Assembly: GCA_019686135.1 (NCBI GenBank)
Contig: JADGHL010000017.1
Location: forward strand, 1 to 56,086
Length of the DNA: 56,086 bases
Source: Myxococcaceae bacterium
Lineage (GTDB): Bacteria; Myxococcota; Myxococcia; Myxococcales; Myxococcaceae
Direction: 5' to 3'
Below, in pieces: positions 27,101 to 36,818 of this stretch (positions are counted from its first letter, which is position 1; every line of letters starts with the position of its first letter). The position numbers and the translations under genes were made by a program. Below the pieces are notes generated by a model. The model was given only the letters and a program-made list of their open reading frames with translations. It was not told the DNA's origin and did no database searches.

Positions 27101-28735
27101 ATGCCGAACATCCAGGTCGAAAACGTCTCCAAGGCCTATGGCCAGAAGAAGCTGTTCGAGGACGTCAGCGTCTCGTTCTCGGAGGGCCGCCGCTATGGCC
27201 TCACCGGCCCCAACGGTGCCGGCAAGTCCACGTTCATGAAGATCATCGCGGGCGACATCGAGCCCGACACCGGCCAGGTGTCCCGCCCGAAGCGCACCTC
27301 GGTCCTCAAGCAGGACCACTACGCCTACGAGGAGGTGCGGGTGCTGGACGTGGTGATCCAGGGCAACTCGGTGCTCTGGGCCGCGCTGCAGGAGAAGGAG
27401 GCCCTGCTCGCAAAGCCCAACATGACCGACGAGGACGGGATGCGGCTGGGCGAGCTCGAAGGGGTGATCGCCGAGGAGGACGGCTACTCCGCCGAAGCGG
27501 AGGCGGGCGAGCTGCTCTCCGGCCTGGGCATCCCGGAGCGGCTCCACCAGCGCGCGCTCAAGGAGATCCCCGGCGGGCTCAAGGTGCGCACGCTGCTCGC
27601 GCAGGCGCTGTTCGGAAAACCCGAAGCGCTCTTGCTGGACGAGCCCACCAACGACCTCGACCTCGATTCGATCCGCTGGCTGGAGAAGTTCCTCTCGGCC
27701 TACGAAGGCGTGCTGATCACCATCTCGCACGACCGGCACTTCCTGAACGAGATCTGCACCCACATCGCCGACATCGATTACGAGACGATCATCATCTACA
27801 CCGGCGGCTACGACGACATGGTGATGCAGAAGGCGCAGATCCGCGGACGGATCGAAGCGGAGAACGCCGAGAAGCGGAAGAAGATCGCCCAGCTGCAGGA
27901 CTTCGTGGCGCGCTTCTCCGCCGGCACGCGCGCCTCCCAGGTGCAGAGCCGCAAGAGACAGCTGGAGAAGCTGCAGCTCACCGACCTCAAGCGCTCCAAC
28001 ATCGAGCGGCCGTTCATCAAGTTCGAACAGAAGCGCCCGTCCGGGAAGCAGACCCTGATGATCGAGGGCATCTCCAAGCGCTGGCCGGACGTGACGGTGT
28101 GCGAGGAGTTCCGCGCGCTCGTCACCCGGGGCGAGAAGGTGGCGATCATCGGTCCCAACGGCGTGGGCAAGACCACGCTGTGCAAGATGCTGGTGGGGGA
28201 GCTCAAGCCCGACGAGGGCGAGATCAAGTGGGGCCACGAGGCGAGCGTGGGCTACCTCGCGCAGGACCACCGCGAATCCATCCCCAACGGCACCACCGTC
28301 TTCGAGTACCTCCACTCCTTTGACCCGAAGGCCTATGACCAGGACGTCCGCGGGCTGTTGGGGCGGATGCTGTTCAAGGGCGAAGAGGGCCTCAAGCCGT
28401 CGGATGCGCTCTCCGGCGGCGAGGCGGTGCGCCTCATCCTCGCCCGGCTCATGCTGACGAAGGACAACGTGCTCGTGCTGGACGAGCCCACCAACCACCT
28501 CGACCTGGAGTCGATCATCGCGCTGGGCGACGCGCTCCAGAAGTACGAGGGCACCGCGTTCGTGGTCTCACACGACCGCGAGCTCATCAGCAGCTTCGCC
28601 AACCGGCTCTTCGCGTTCACCCCGTACGGGCTGATCGACTTCCGCGGCACCTACGAGGAGTACCTGGAGAAGCACGGGGACGACTACCTCAAGGCGCGCG
28701 TCGGCGTGCGGGCCGGCGCGCGGCTGGGGAAGTAG
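27101..28735 (+). CDS. ABC-F family ATPase (YbiT-like translation factor)
   Basis: 544 aa from the ATG at 27101 (MPNIQVENVSKAYG). Two soluble ATPase domains and no membrane part. Domain 1: GPNGAGKST, a degenerate signature PGGLKVR in place of LSGGxxxR, LDEPTNDLDLDS and ISHDRHFLN. An arm and basic linker follow (residues about 245-310). Domain 2: GPNGVGKTT, LSGGEAVRL, LDEPTNHLDLES and VSHDREL. The layout and the tight N-terminal match (RYGLxGxNGxGKSTFMKI, VLDxVIxG) fit YbiT. ABC-F proteins act on the ribosome E site; exact role is unknown. Some family members give antibiotic resistance, but nothing here indicates this. Confidence 0.92.
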   Translation: MPNIQVENVSKAYGQKKLFEDVSVSFSEGRRYGLTGPNGAGKSTFMKIIAGDIEPDTGQVSRPKRTSVLKQDHYAYEEVRVLDVVIQGNSVLWAALQEKEALLAKPNMTDEDGMRLGELEGVIAEEDGYSAEAEAGELLSGLGIPERLHQRALKEIPGGLKVRTLLAQALFGKPEALLLDEPTNDLDLDSIRWLEKFLSAYEGVLITISHDRHFLNEICTHIADIDYETIIIYTGGYDDMVMQKAQIRGRIEAENAEKRKKIAQLQDFVARFSAGTRASQVQSRKRQLEKLQLTDLKRSNIERPFIKFEQKRPSGKQTLMIEGISKRWPDVTVCEEFRALVTRGEKVAIIGPNGVGKTTLCKMLVGELKPDEGEIKWGHEASVGYLAQDHRESIPNGTTVFEYLHSFDPKAYDQDVRGLLGRMLFKGEEGLKPSDALSGGEAVRLILARLMLTKDNVLVLDEPTNHLDLESIIALGDALQKYEGTAFVVSHDRELISSFANRLFAFTPYGLIDFRGTYEEYLEKHGDDYLKARVGVRAGARLGK

Positions 28736-28742
28736 CCGCCGG

Positions 28743-29411
28743 CTAGAAGCGGTACGCCACGCCGACCAGCGCGTCCATCGCCAGGTCGGCGACGCCGGTG
28801 CGGGTGAAGATCGACGGGCCCATCTTCAGGTTGAAGGACGCGGAGAGCCGCCGGTCGATGTAGTACTCGAGCCCGCCGCCGAAGAGGATGGGCAGGTAGA
28901 AGCCGCCGCCGGTGCCGAAGATGACGAACATCGGCAGGACCACGCCGAAGTTGGCCATCATCGCGCTGCCGATGGGCACGCCCGCCGTGAACTGAAGCGG
29001 CACGGCGAGGCCGACCTGGGTGCCGTACCGGCGGAAGTAGAACAGCGGCCCGAGCGCGAACTCGACGCCGAGGTTGATGCGGCCCCGGTCCAGCAACTGG
29101 AACCGCGCCAGCGCCTGGAGCTTCATCCCCGGCACCACGTCACGCACGCGGCCCTCGAAGCCGTAGTTGATCAACGTCAGCCGGCCGCCGAGGTCGAACC
29201 GGTCCGTCGCGCCGTAGTTGAACTGCGCGCTCAGCCCCGGCCAGCCCAGCTGTCCGGAGACGACGCTCGCGCCGTTGCCGACCGTCTGGCCGGAGTAGAG
29301 CGACCACCCCTGACCGCGGTGGATCACCGCATCGCCTGCGCTCTGCGCGAAGACCGCGGCCGGTGCGCACACGACGGCCACGAAGAGAAGCTTCGAGAGC
29401 CAACGCTTCAT
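28743..29411 (-). CDS. Outer-membrane beta-barrel protein
   Basis: 222 aa from the ATG at 29411, which has GGAG upstream; an in-frame ATG 12 bases earlier is less likely. A cleavable signal peptide (LLFVAVVCAPAAVFAQS) is followed by alternating polar and hydrophobic strands, with Tyr/Phe/Gly-rich turns such as FNYGATDRFDLGGRLTLINYGFEG, and a C-terminal Phe (VAYRF), typical for BAM-inserted barrels. About eight strands are likely. Function is unknown. It is convergent with the ABC-F gene, with only 7 bp between stops. Confidence 0.8.
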   Translation of the reverse strand: MKRWLSKLLFVAVVCAPAAVFAQSAGDAVIHRGQGWSLYSGQTVGNGASVVSGQLGWPGLSAQFNYGATDRFDLGGRLTLINYGFEGRVRDVVPGMKLQALARFQLLDRGRINLGVEFALGPLFYFRRYGTQVGLAVPLQFTAGVPIGSAMMANFGVVLPMFVIFGTGGGFYLPILFGGGLEYYIDRRLSASFNLKMGPSIFTRTGVADLAMDALVGVAYRF

Positions 29412-29464
29412 CGGGATCTCCATGCCGGGCTTCTTATCGTGGCGGGCGCGGCGCGGGGCATTTT

Positions 29465-31192
29465 CTAAGCCGGCTGTCCGCGCTCCTTCGCCAGCGCCAG
29501 GAACGCCTGCACGCACGCTTCCAGCCGCTCGAGCGCGCGGGCGCGGGCCGTCTCCATCGCCTCGCCGGAGGCGACCGGTTCTTTGAGATCGAAGTAGTAC
29601 TTGATTTTCGGCTCGGTCCCGGACGGGCGCAGGGTGATCCGCGATCCGCCCTCCAGCTCGTAGGCGATGACGTTCGACGACGGCAGCCCGCGCGCGCCCT
29701 CCCGGTAATCGAGCGCGTTCTTGACCTCGAGCGCACCGATCGCCTTCGGCGGCGCGGCGCGGAAGCCGTCCATGATGCGAGCGATGGTCTGCGCGCCCTC
29801 GGCCCCCTTGAAGGTGAAGTTCACCTGCTTCGCCACGAACAGGCCGTGCCGCCGTTGGATCTCCTCCAGGTATCCCAGCACCGTGGTGCCGCGCGATTTG
29901 CACCAGCCGGCGAGGTCCGCGAACACCAGCGCCGCGCCGATGCCATCCTTGTCCCGCACCACGCGCCCGATGGTGTAGCCGAGCGCCTCTTCGTAGCCGA
30001 AGACGAAGCGGGCGCCGTCCTGCTCGCGGCGGAGCGCCGCGTTGGCGATCCATTTGAAGCCGGTGAGCTGCTCGTCGTAGAGCGCCCCCAGATCGCGGGC
30101 GATCTCCCCCAGCTGCGGCGAGGAGACGATGGTCGTGACCACCAGGGGCCGCTCGGGCGGAGGCTGCGTCTGGGTGAGCAGGTAGTGCCCGAGGAGAACG
30201 CCCACCTCGTTCCCGCTGAGCATGCGGAGTCCGCCGTTTAGGTCGCGCACGCCCGCCGCCAGCCGGTCTGCGTCCGGATCGTTCGCCAGCACCAGCTCGG
30301 CGCCTTCGCGTTCCGCCTGCGCCAGCGCGAGATCCATCGCGCCCGGCTCCTCCGGGTTGGGGAAGCGCACCGTGGGGAACGCGCCGTCCGGCTCGTGCTG
30401 CGCGGCGACCTTGCCGAGGTGGCGGAACCCGGCCCGCGAGAAGGCCTCCTCCACCCAGCGGCCACCCACCCCGTGCATCGCGGTGTAGACGATGCGCAGT
30501 TCGGGCGCGGCGCCCGGGTTCCGGCGTTCGGCGAGAATCGCCCGAAGGTAAGCCTCGCCCACCTTTGGCCCCAGCTCGCGCCACAGCCCCTTCGCCTTCG
30601 CCTCTTCGGGCGACAAGAGGCGCACCCGGTTCGCCGGCTCCACCCGGTCGATCTCCGCGGCGATGCCCTTGTCGTGCGGCGGGATGATCTGCGCGCCGTT
30701 CTCCCAGTAGACCTTGTAGCCGTTGTACTCGGGCGGGTTGTGGCTGGCGGTGACCATCACCGCCGCGGCGGCCTTCTGTTGAAGGACCGCGAACGCGGTG
30801 AGCGGCGTGGGCGAGACGTCGGGGAACACCAGCGCGGGGATGCCCTCTGCGGCGAGCACGCACGCCACGTCCTCGGCGAACTCGCGGCTCATCCGGCGGC
30901 CGTCGCGGCCCACCACCACGCCACGCTGCGCTACGTCCGGGACGTGCTGCCGGAGGTAGCGCGCAAGGCCCGCAGTGGTGCGGCGGACCACCGCGCGGTT
31001 CATCCGGTTCGGCCCCGCGCCGATCACCCCGCGCAACCCGGCAGTGCCGAACTCCAGCGATCCGGCGAAGCGATCCGCGAGCGCATCCACGTCGTTGCGC
31101 TCGAGCAGCTCCGTCAGCTCGGCGGCGGTCTGCGGATCCGGGTCCGCCTGCCGCCACGCCTCCGCGCGCCTACGCACTTCCGTCGCGTCCAT
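29465..31192 (-). CDS. Phosphohexomutase/phosphopentomutase (PGM2-like)
   Basis: 575 aa alpha-D-phosphohexomutase of the long PGM2/PgcA type. Motifs: FGTAGLRGVIGAGPNRMN at residues about 48-65, VMVTASHNPPEYNGYK with the phosphoserine, NDPDADR for Mg, GYEEALGY, and RPSGTEPKIKYYF. The PGM2 group interconverts ribose- and deoxyribose-1- and 5-phosphates as well as glucose phosphates. DeoC is encoded 530 bp upstream on the same strand, so phosphopentomutase activity would connect the nucleoside phosphorylases with DeoC. A DksA-like gene lies 9 bp upstream. Glucose-1-phosphate mutase remains an alternative. Confidence 0.9.
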   Translation of the reverse strand: MDATEVRRRAEAWRQADPDPQTAAELTELLERNDVDALADRFAGSLEFGTAGLRGVIGAGPNRMNRAVVRRTTAGLARYLRQHVPDVAQRGVVVGRDGRRMSREFAEDVACVLAAEGIPALVFPDVSPTPLTAFAVLQQKAAAAVMVTASHNPPEYNGYKVYWENGAQIIPPHDKGIAAEIDRVEPANRVRLLSPEEAKAKGLWRELGPKVGEAYLRAILAERRNPGAAPELRIVYTAMHGVGGRWVEEAFSRAGFRHLGKVAAQHEPDGAFPTVRFPNPEEPGAMDLALAQAEREGAELVLANDPDADRLAAGVRDLNGGLRMLSGNEVGVLLGHYLLTQTQPPPERPLVVTTIVSSPQLGEIARDLGALYDEQLTGFKWIANAALRREQDGARFVFGYEEALGYTIGRVVRDKDGIGAALVFADLAGWCKSRGTTVLGYLEEIQRRHGLFVAKQVNFTFKGAEGAQTIARIMDGFRAAPPKAIGALEVKNALDYREGARGLPSSNVIAYELEGGSRITLRPSGTEPKIKYYFDLKEPVASGEAMETARARALERLEACVQAFLALAKERGQPA

Positions 31193-31201
31193 CAGACCTC
31201 C

Positions 31202-31594
31202 CTAAACGTAGTCGGTGATCTTCCTGCGGGTCGTCGGTCCGCGCGGCGCGTCCAATTTCGCCTGGCACTCCGTGCACAGCTCCGCGAACGGCATCGCCTT
31301 GAGCCGGCCGAAGAGGATGTCCTCGCCGCAGTTCTCACAGACCCCGAAGTCGTCCGGCTCCTCCTCCAGCTTCGCCAGCGCCCGGCGCACCTGGGCCAGG
31401 GTCTGGGCGGAGTTACGATTCCGGTTGGAGGCGATCGACTGCAGCATCTCGTTGAGCGGCTGCTCGTCCTCGTCGCCGCCCACCGCAACCTCTGAAGTCC
31501 GGTTCGGTTCGATCTTCTTCGGAGGCCGGCCGGTCAGCTCGGTGAGGAGCGCGTGGAGGAGGCGGGCGATCTGCTTGCGCTGCGCGGGAGTCAT
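31202..31594 (-). CDS. TraR/DksA-family zinc-finger protein
   Basis: 130 aa from the ATG at 31594. A helical N-terminal half ends in LAQVRRALAKLEEEPDDFGVCENCGEDI, followed by KAMPFAELCTEC, the four-Cys zinc finger of TraR/DksA proteins (C-x2-C then 18-20 residues then C-x2-C). These bind the RNA polymerase secondary channel and alter promoter response, often with ppGpp. The usual D-x-x-DxA tip is not obvious, so its effect may differ. It sits between deoC (129 bp) and the mutase gene (9 bp) and is probably co-transcribed with the latter. Confidence 0.87.
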   Translation of the reverse strand: MTPAQRKQIARLLHALLTELTGRPPKKIEPNRTSEVAVGGDEDEQPLNEMLQSIASNRNRNSAQTLAQVRRALAKLEEEPDDFGVCENCGEDILFGRLKAMPFAELCTECQAKLDAPRGPTTRRKITDYV

Positions 31595-31723
31595 CGCATC
31601 AGTCTGTAGGCGGTAGTAAGGAGTCCTTGGGGTCTTCCGTCTCCTGTTCGCGGAAGGCGCCTCGATCCGGACGGTGCGCTCTACCACTGCGCGTCCGGGT
31701 GGTCGGCGGATCTGGATCGACCC

Positions 31724-32635
<912 letters not shown>

Positions 32636-32696
32636 GAGGGCGCGGTCTACCTCACTTCCCCGCATGTCGGAAGCGGACGATACTCCTCGGGGCGAA
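32636..32696. promoter_or_regulatory. Short divergent region between deoC and the MBL-fold gene
   Basis: Only 61 bp separate the deoC start used here from the ATG of the secreted MBL-fold protein (31 bp if deoC starts at 32665). Shared control of the two divergent units is therefore likely. A GATACT hexamer shortly before the MBL start could be a -10 element; no operator can be assigned by eye. Confidence 0.3.
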
Positions 32697-34583
32697 ATGC
32701 TCTTCCCCTCTGCACGCCGCCTTCTCCTCCTCGTCCTCGGCCTCCTCTCCAGCGTGGCGTTCGCCGCCGCGAAGGACCTCCCCCGGCCGGAGGCGGGCAA
32801 GCTCACCGTCTATTACTTCGACGTCGGCCAGGGAGATTCGGCGCTGATCGTCTCGCCCACAGGCAAGACGGTGCTGGTGGATGGCGGGCCTCCGGAGGCG
32901 GGCGCTTCCCTCGCAGAGAAAGTGCGCGCGCTGGTGGGACACCCGCTCGATCTCGTCGTGCTCACCCACCCGCATCTCGATCATCTGGGCGGACTGGACG
33001 ACGTGATCCGCGCGGTCGGCACCCGGCGCTACCTGGACCCCGGGTTCGATATGCCCTCCTCGCACTACCGCAGGCTGCTCGACCTCGTCGCGGAGCGGAA
33101 GATCGCATACGTCGAGCCGAAGCCGGGCGAAGGCGGCACGCCGGTGGTGATCGGAATCGGCGGCGGCGCCGCGCTCACCGTGTTCTGGCCGCGCGTTCCC
33201 GTCGTGCCGTTCCTCTCCGGGACACGTTCGGACGCCAACGCCAACTCGGTGGTGTTCCGCCTCAGCTTCGGGAAGACGGCGTTCCTGTTCACCGGCGACT
33301 CGGAGGCGGACACCGAAGAGCAGGTGCTCGCCCTAGGGCAGCCGCTCTCTGCCACCGTGCTCAAGGTCGCGCACCACGGCAGCAAGTACTCGAGCACCGC
33401 GCGCTTCCTCGCCGCCGTCTCACCGAAGGTGGCGGTGATCTCCTGCGGGCTCGGCAACGACTACCACCACCCGCACCCGTCGCTGCTCCACCGATTGGGC
33501 GACACCGGCGCGAAGATTCTGAGGACAGATCTGGCCGGCGACGTGCGCGTCGTGAGCGATGGCACGTCGCTCACCGCGCAGACGATCTCCAGGGAGGGCA
33601 CGGTGACCTTCGCGGGCTCGTTCGAAGGCACCGAGAGCCTTGCGACCACCGCGCCTGTCGCAGGCACGTCCTCCGCAACGCATCCGGCCGCCGCGCCCGC
33701 CCCGAGCACGTCCTTTGCGGCGCATCCGGCCATCGCGCCCTCCGCGGCGAGCACGCACGCCACCGCCGTGCATCCGGTCGGAGCGTCCGCGCCCGGCGCG
33801 TCCTCTGCAGCGCATCCGGCCGTCCCCCCCACCGCGGGCACGTCCGCTACCGCGGCGCATCCGATCGGAGCGTCCACGCCCGGCGCATCCTCTGCGACGC
33901 ATCCAGCGGTCCCACCCTCCGCGGACACGTCCTCCGCAGCGCATCCGGCCGTCGCGCCCGCCGCGGGCACGTCCGCTGCCGCGGCGCATCCGATCGGAGC
34001 GTCCACGCCCGGCGCATCCTCTGCGACGCATCCAGCGGTCCCACCCTCCGGCGGCACGTCCTCCGCAGCGCATCCAGCCGTCACCCCCGCCGCGGGCACG
34101 TCCGCCAGCGCGGCGCATCCAATCGGAGCGTCCGCGGCGAGCGCATCCTCCACCCCGGAGCATCCGGCCGTCGCACCCTCCGCGAGCGCGTCCGCGGCAG
34201 CGCATCCGGCCGGAGCTTCCGCTCACGGCGCACCTTCCACCTCAGTGCATTCGAGCGGTGCATCCACCACCGGAACGTCCGCCACGTCAGAGCATGCGCC
34301 GGGCGCAGCCGCGCACGGCGCATCTTCCACCTCGGCGCATCCGACTGGAGCGTCCGCGGCCACTGCGTCGCCCACCGCCAAGCATCCGGCGACAACGCCG
34401 GAGCCACAGCAGAAGGCCGGCGTGCATCCCGTCACCGGGTATGTGGCCAGCCGCAATTCGCACGTGTTCCATCGCGCGGACTGCCCGGCGGTGGAGCGGA
34501 TCCTCCCGAAGAATTTGATCCACTACGACGACCGCGCCGCTGCCGCCAAAGACCGCCGGCCGGCGGGGGACTGCCACCCGTGA
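32697..34583 (+). CDS. Secreted ComEC-like MBL-fold hydrolase with repeat linker and Ada-type zinc tail
   Basis: 628 aa from the ATG at 32697, which opens a signal peptide (LLLLVLGLLSSVAFAAA). Residues about 35-300 are a metallo-beta-lactamase domain like the C-terminal nuclease part of ComEC: YYFDVGQGDSALIVSP, LTHPHLDHLGG (intact HxHxDH), LFTGDSEADTE (Asp) and KVAHHGSKYSS. Residues about 320-570 are an Ala/Ser/Thr/Pro/His-rich linker with a 43-aa repeat. The end, VASRNSHVFHRADCPAV...RPAGDCHP, resembles the Ada/N-terminal zinc-binding module found on some nucleases. A role as exported DNase is plausible but inferred. The stop overlaps the next gene (GTGA). Confidence 0.85.
   Translation: MLFPSARRLLLLVLGLLSSVAFAAAKDLPRPEAGKLTVYYFDVGQGDSALIVSPTGKTVLVDGGPPEAGASLAEKVRALVGHPLDLVVLTHPHLDHLGGLDDVIRAVGTRRYLDPGFDMPSSHYRRLLDLVAERKIAYVEPKPGEGGTPVVIGIGGGAALTVFWPRVPVVPFLSGTRSDANANSVVFRLSFGKTAFLFTGDSEADTEEQVLALGQPLSATVLKVAHHGSKYSSTARFLAAVSPKVAVISCGLGNDYHHPHPSLLHRLGDTGAKILRTDLAGDVRVVSDGTSLTAQTISREGTVTFAGSFEGTESLATTAPVAGTSSATHPAAAPAPSTSFAAHPAIAPSAASTHATAVHPVGASAPGASSAAHPAVPPTAGTSATAAHPIGASTPGASSATHPAVPPSADTSSAAHPAVAPAAGTSAAAAHPIGASTPGASSATHPAVPPSGGTSSAAHPAVTPAAGTSASAAHPIGASAASASSTPEHPAVAPSASASAAAHPAGASAHGAPSTSVHSSGASTTGTSATSEHAPGAAAHGASSTSAHPTGASAATASPTAKHPATTPEPQQKAGVHPVTGYVASRNSHVFHRADCPAVERILPKNLIHYDDRAAAAKDRRPAGDCHP
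33771..34244 (+). repeat. In-frame 129-bp tandem repeat in the MBL-protein linker
   Basis: The sequence encoding HPIGAS recurs at 33858, 33987 and 34116, an exact spacing of 129 bp (43 codons). A shorter, related unit begins at 33771, 87 bp before. Units share a modular pattern of HPA/HPI, PGASSATHPAVPPS and AAHPAV blocks; the last copy diverges. Such in-frame repeats are prone to change in length by slippage or recombination. The product is an Ala/Ser/Pro/His-rich extended linker. Confidence 0.85.
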
Positions 34584-35911
34584 CGACGCGTGCGGCCTGT
34601 CGCGCGCTCGCGGCCGCGTGGATCGCTCTGGCCGCGATCGCGTGCGAAGAACATCCGCCTCCGCCACCCGCCGCGACCGCTCCGGCTGCCTCCGCGCTTG
34701 TCGCGGCGAATGCTGCGCCGCCCGGACCGCAGAATGCGGCCGCGGAGTCCGGGCACCCGGCGAACGGCGCAGATGGCAAGCTGCACGTCTGGTTCTTCGA
34801 CGTCGGCCAGGGCGACGCAGTCCTGATCCAGGGACCGACCGGGAAGACGGTGCTGATCGACGGAGGCCCCGAAGATGCCGGCGCCCATCTTTCGTATCGC
34901 CTGCCCGATCTGCTCCACGGTCCGCTCGACCTGGTGATCTCCACCCAGCCCGATCCGGATCACCTCGGAGGCCTGGTGCGCGCCATCTCCACGGTCGGGG
35001 CGCGCAGGTTCATCGGCGCTCGAACGGACGCCCCGCTCCCGCAGTCGCGGGCGTTGATGCAGTGGCTCCAGGAACGCGGGATCCAGGTCTTCGAGCCCTC
35101 GGTCCCTCCCCAACGGCGGAGCGACCCCTTCCGCATCGCGCTCGGCGGCGGCGCGGAGCTGCAGGTCCTGTGGCCGCGTCGGCCTGCCGAGCCCGATCTG
35201 GAGGCGGACCGGCCGGTGCAGGCGAACTCGCTGGTGGCGCGGCTCGTCTACCAGAAGATCTCCATCCTCTTCGGCGCGGACATGACCGTGGAGACCGAGC
35301 GCCACTTGCTCGCCTCCGGATTTTCGCTCCACAGCACGCTGCTCAAGGTCCCGCTCCACGGGGCCGAAGGGGCGACCACCGCCGCGCTGCTGGAGGCCGT
35401 GCGGCCGGAGGCGGCGGTGATTTCGGTGGGCGCCGGGAACCGCGAGGGCGCGCCTTCGCACACCGTGCTCGCGCGGCTCGAGGCCGCCGGCGCGCAGGTC
35501 TTCCGCACCGACCTCAACGGGGAGATCCGCGCAGACAGCGAGGGTCACTCGCTGGTGGTGGTCACCGAACGGCCGGCCGCGGGCGAGGCCCCGGAGACCC
35601 CGCACCTTTTCGGGGCGCGCGACACCGAATCCGGCAAGCGGCTGGCGCAGTCGACGGTCGAGGAGGTCCGCCGCCGGCGTCCGCTTCCCAACCGCGCGGT
35701 GCACGCCGACGCGCCCGTTGCCTTCGGCAAGGTCATCGAAGCCGGGGAGACGCACGATGGCCCCTTCGTTGCCAGCCGCAACAGCGGCGTGTTCCATCTG
35801 CCGTCCTGCCGTTGGGCGCAGAGGATCAAGAAGAAGAACCTGATCACCTTCCCGACGCGGAGCGCCGCGCTGCAGAGCGGACGGCGTCCCGCAGGCGACT
35901 GCCACCCATGA
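34580..35911 (+). CDS. ComEC-like MBL-fold lipoprotein paralogue with degenerate metal site and Ada-type tail
   Basis: 443 aa from the GTG at 34580, overlapping the preceding stop. A signal peptide ends at LAAIAC, a probable lipobox. The MBL domain is clearly homologous to the preceding gene (WFFDVGQGDAVLIQGPTGKT; RTDLNGEIRADSEG) but HxHxDH has become TQPDPDH, and the HHGSK motif has become LHGAEG. Two of the metal-binding histidines are therefore replaced, so hydrolase activity is doubtful. The tail FVASRNSGVFHLPSCRWA...RPAGDCHP repeats the Ada-type zinc module. It may bind DNA or partner with the active paralogue; this is inference. Confidence 0.82.
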   Translation: MTTRAACRALAAAWIALAAIACEEHPPPPPAATAPAASALVAANAAPPGPQNAAAESGHPANGADGKLHVWFFDVGQGDAVLIQGPTGKTVLIDGGPEDAGAHLSYRLPDLLHGPLDLVISTQPDPDHLGGLVRAISTVGARRFIGARTDAPLPQSRALMQWLQERGIQVFEPSVPPQRRSDPFRIALGGGAELQVLWPRRPAEPDLEADRPVQANSLVARLVYQKISILFGADMTVETERHLLASGFSLHSTLLKVPLHGAEGATTAALLEAVRPEAAVISVGAGNREGAPSHTVLARLEAAGAQVFRTDLNGEIRADSEGHSLVVVTERPAAGEAPETPHLFGARDTESGKRLAQSTVEEVRRRRPLPNRAVHADAPVAFGKVIEAGETHDGPFVASRNSGVFHLPSCRWAQRIKKKNLITFPTRSAALQSGRRPAGDCHP

Positions 35912-36138
35912 TCGCGGTCATCGATCAACTGGACGACGATTGGGCAGTGCTGTCCACCGAAGACGGCGAGGTGCGCCGCGTTCCGCGGTCCGCCTTGCCC
36001 GCCCGCGCCCGCGAGGGTGACGCGGTGGAACTGGACACGATGCAACTGGATCCCGCCGCTACAGAGCGCCTCCGGTCGGAGATCGCGGCCGCGCGGGCAC
36101 GTGCCCGGAAAAAGTCAGAGCCGCCCGGCGACCTCTGA
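35908..36138 (+). CDS. DUF3006-like small protein
   Basis: 76 aa from the ATG at 35908, overlapping the stop of the MBL gene (ATGA). The pattern VIDQLDDDWAVLSTEDGE then RVPRSALPARAREGDAVE matches the DUF3006 family: a short beta-rich protein that often follows ComEC-like MBL genes in other bacteria. It has no signal peptide. Function is unknown; the genetic link with MBL-fold proteins is the main clue. The frame has no other reading in the window. Confidence 0.82.
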   Translation: MIAVIDQLDDDWAVLSTEDGEVRRVPRSALPARAREGDAVELDTMQLDPAATERLRSEIAAARARARKKSEPPGDL

Positions 36139-36174
36139 CTGCGCCGTTGCGCATCCTCACCCGAACGATTAGCC

Positions 36175-36812
36175 ATGCGCGCCGTGACGACGCCCTCAGC
36201 GCCCGCGGCGACGCCCGCCGACTTCACCCGCGCCGCGAAGGTCCTCACCATGCAGGGGGTCATGCTCGGGCTTCTGCTCGCCGCGCTCGATCAGACGATC
36301 GTCGCCACCGCGGGCCCGGAGATCCAGACGCAGCTGCACATCGAGCCGTCGGTCTATCCGTGGATCACGACCGCGTACATGGTGACCTCGACGATGATGG
36401 TCCCCGTCTACGGAAAGCTCTCCGATCTCCTTGGACGCAAGCCAGTGCTGGTGGCGGGGATCCTCATCTTCCTCGCCGGGTCGATCTGCTGCGGCTTCTC
36501 GCAGTCCACGCTGCAGCTCATCCTCGCCCGCGGCGTGCAGGGCTTGGGGTCGGCGGCGCTGTTCACGTCGGCCTTCGCGGTGATCGCGGACATCTTCCCG
36601 CCCCGCGAGCGCGGCAAGTACCAGGGCGTGGTGGGCGGCGTGTTCGCGCTTTGCAGCGTGGTGGGGCCGCTGGCCGGCGGCTTCATCACCGATCACTTCG
36701 GCTGGCACTGGGTGTTCTTCGTCAACGCACCGCTGGGAGCGATCGCGCTCGCGTTCCTCGTCCTCAGGATGCCCACGCTCAAGAGCACCTTCGGGAAGAA
36801 GCCGACCATCAC
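36175..36812 (+). pseudogene. MFS transporter of the DHA2 type, truncated after six helices
   Basis: The ATG at 36175 starts a normal DHA2 drug:H+ antiporter N-terminus: LLLAALDQTIVATAGPEI (motif for TM1), GKLSDLLGRKPVLVAG (MFS motif A), LILARGVQGLGSAAL, and a motif C-like VVGPLAGGFI. Six membrane segments are seen, ending at NAPLGAIALAFLVLRMP...FGKKPTI. At about 36812 the homology stops and the frame runs on only as antisense of the aldolase gene, to a stop at 36942. Roughly half the protein is missing. It cannot be a functional 14-helix exporter. Confidence 0.82.
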
Positions 36813-36818
36813 CAGTCA

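Noticed and set aside
33420-34226. Minus-strand frames rich in Arg/Gly/Met repeats opposite the MBL linker
   Set aside because: They are the complement of the in-frame repeat in the real plus-strand protein and have no signal, start site or family match.
32697-35911. DNA-uptake ComEC gene
   Set aside because: The MBL domains look like ComEC's nuclease part, but no OB domain or multi-helix competence channel is present. They are exported single proteins.
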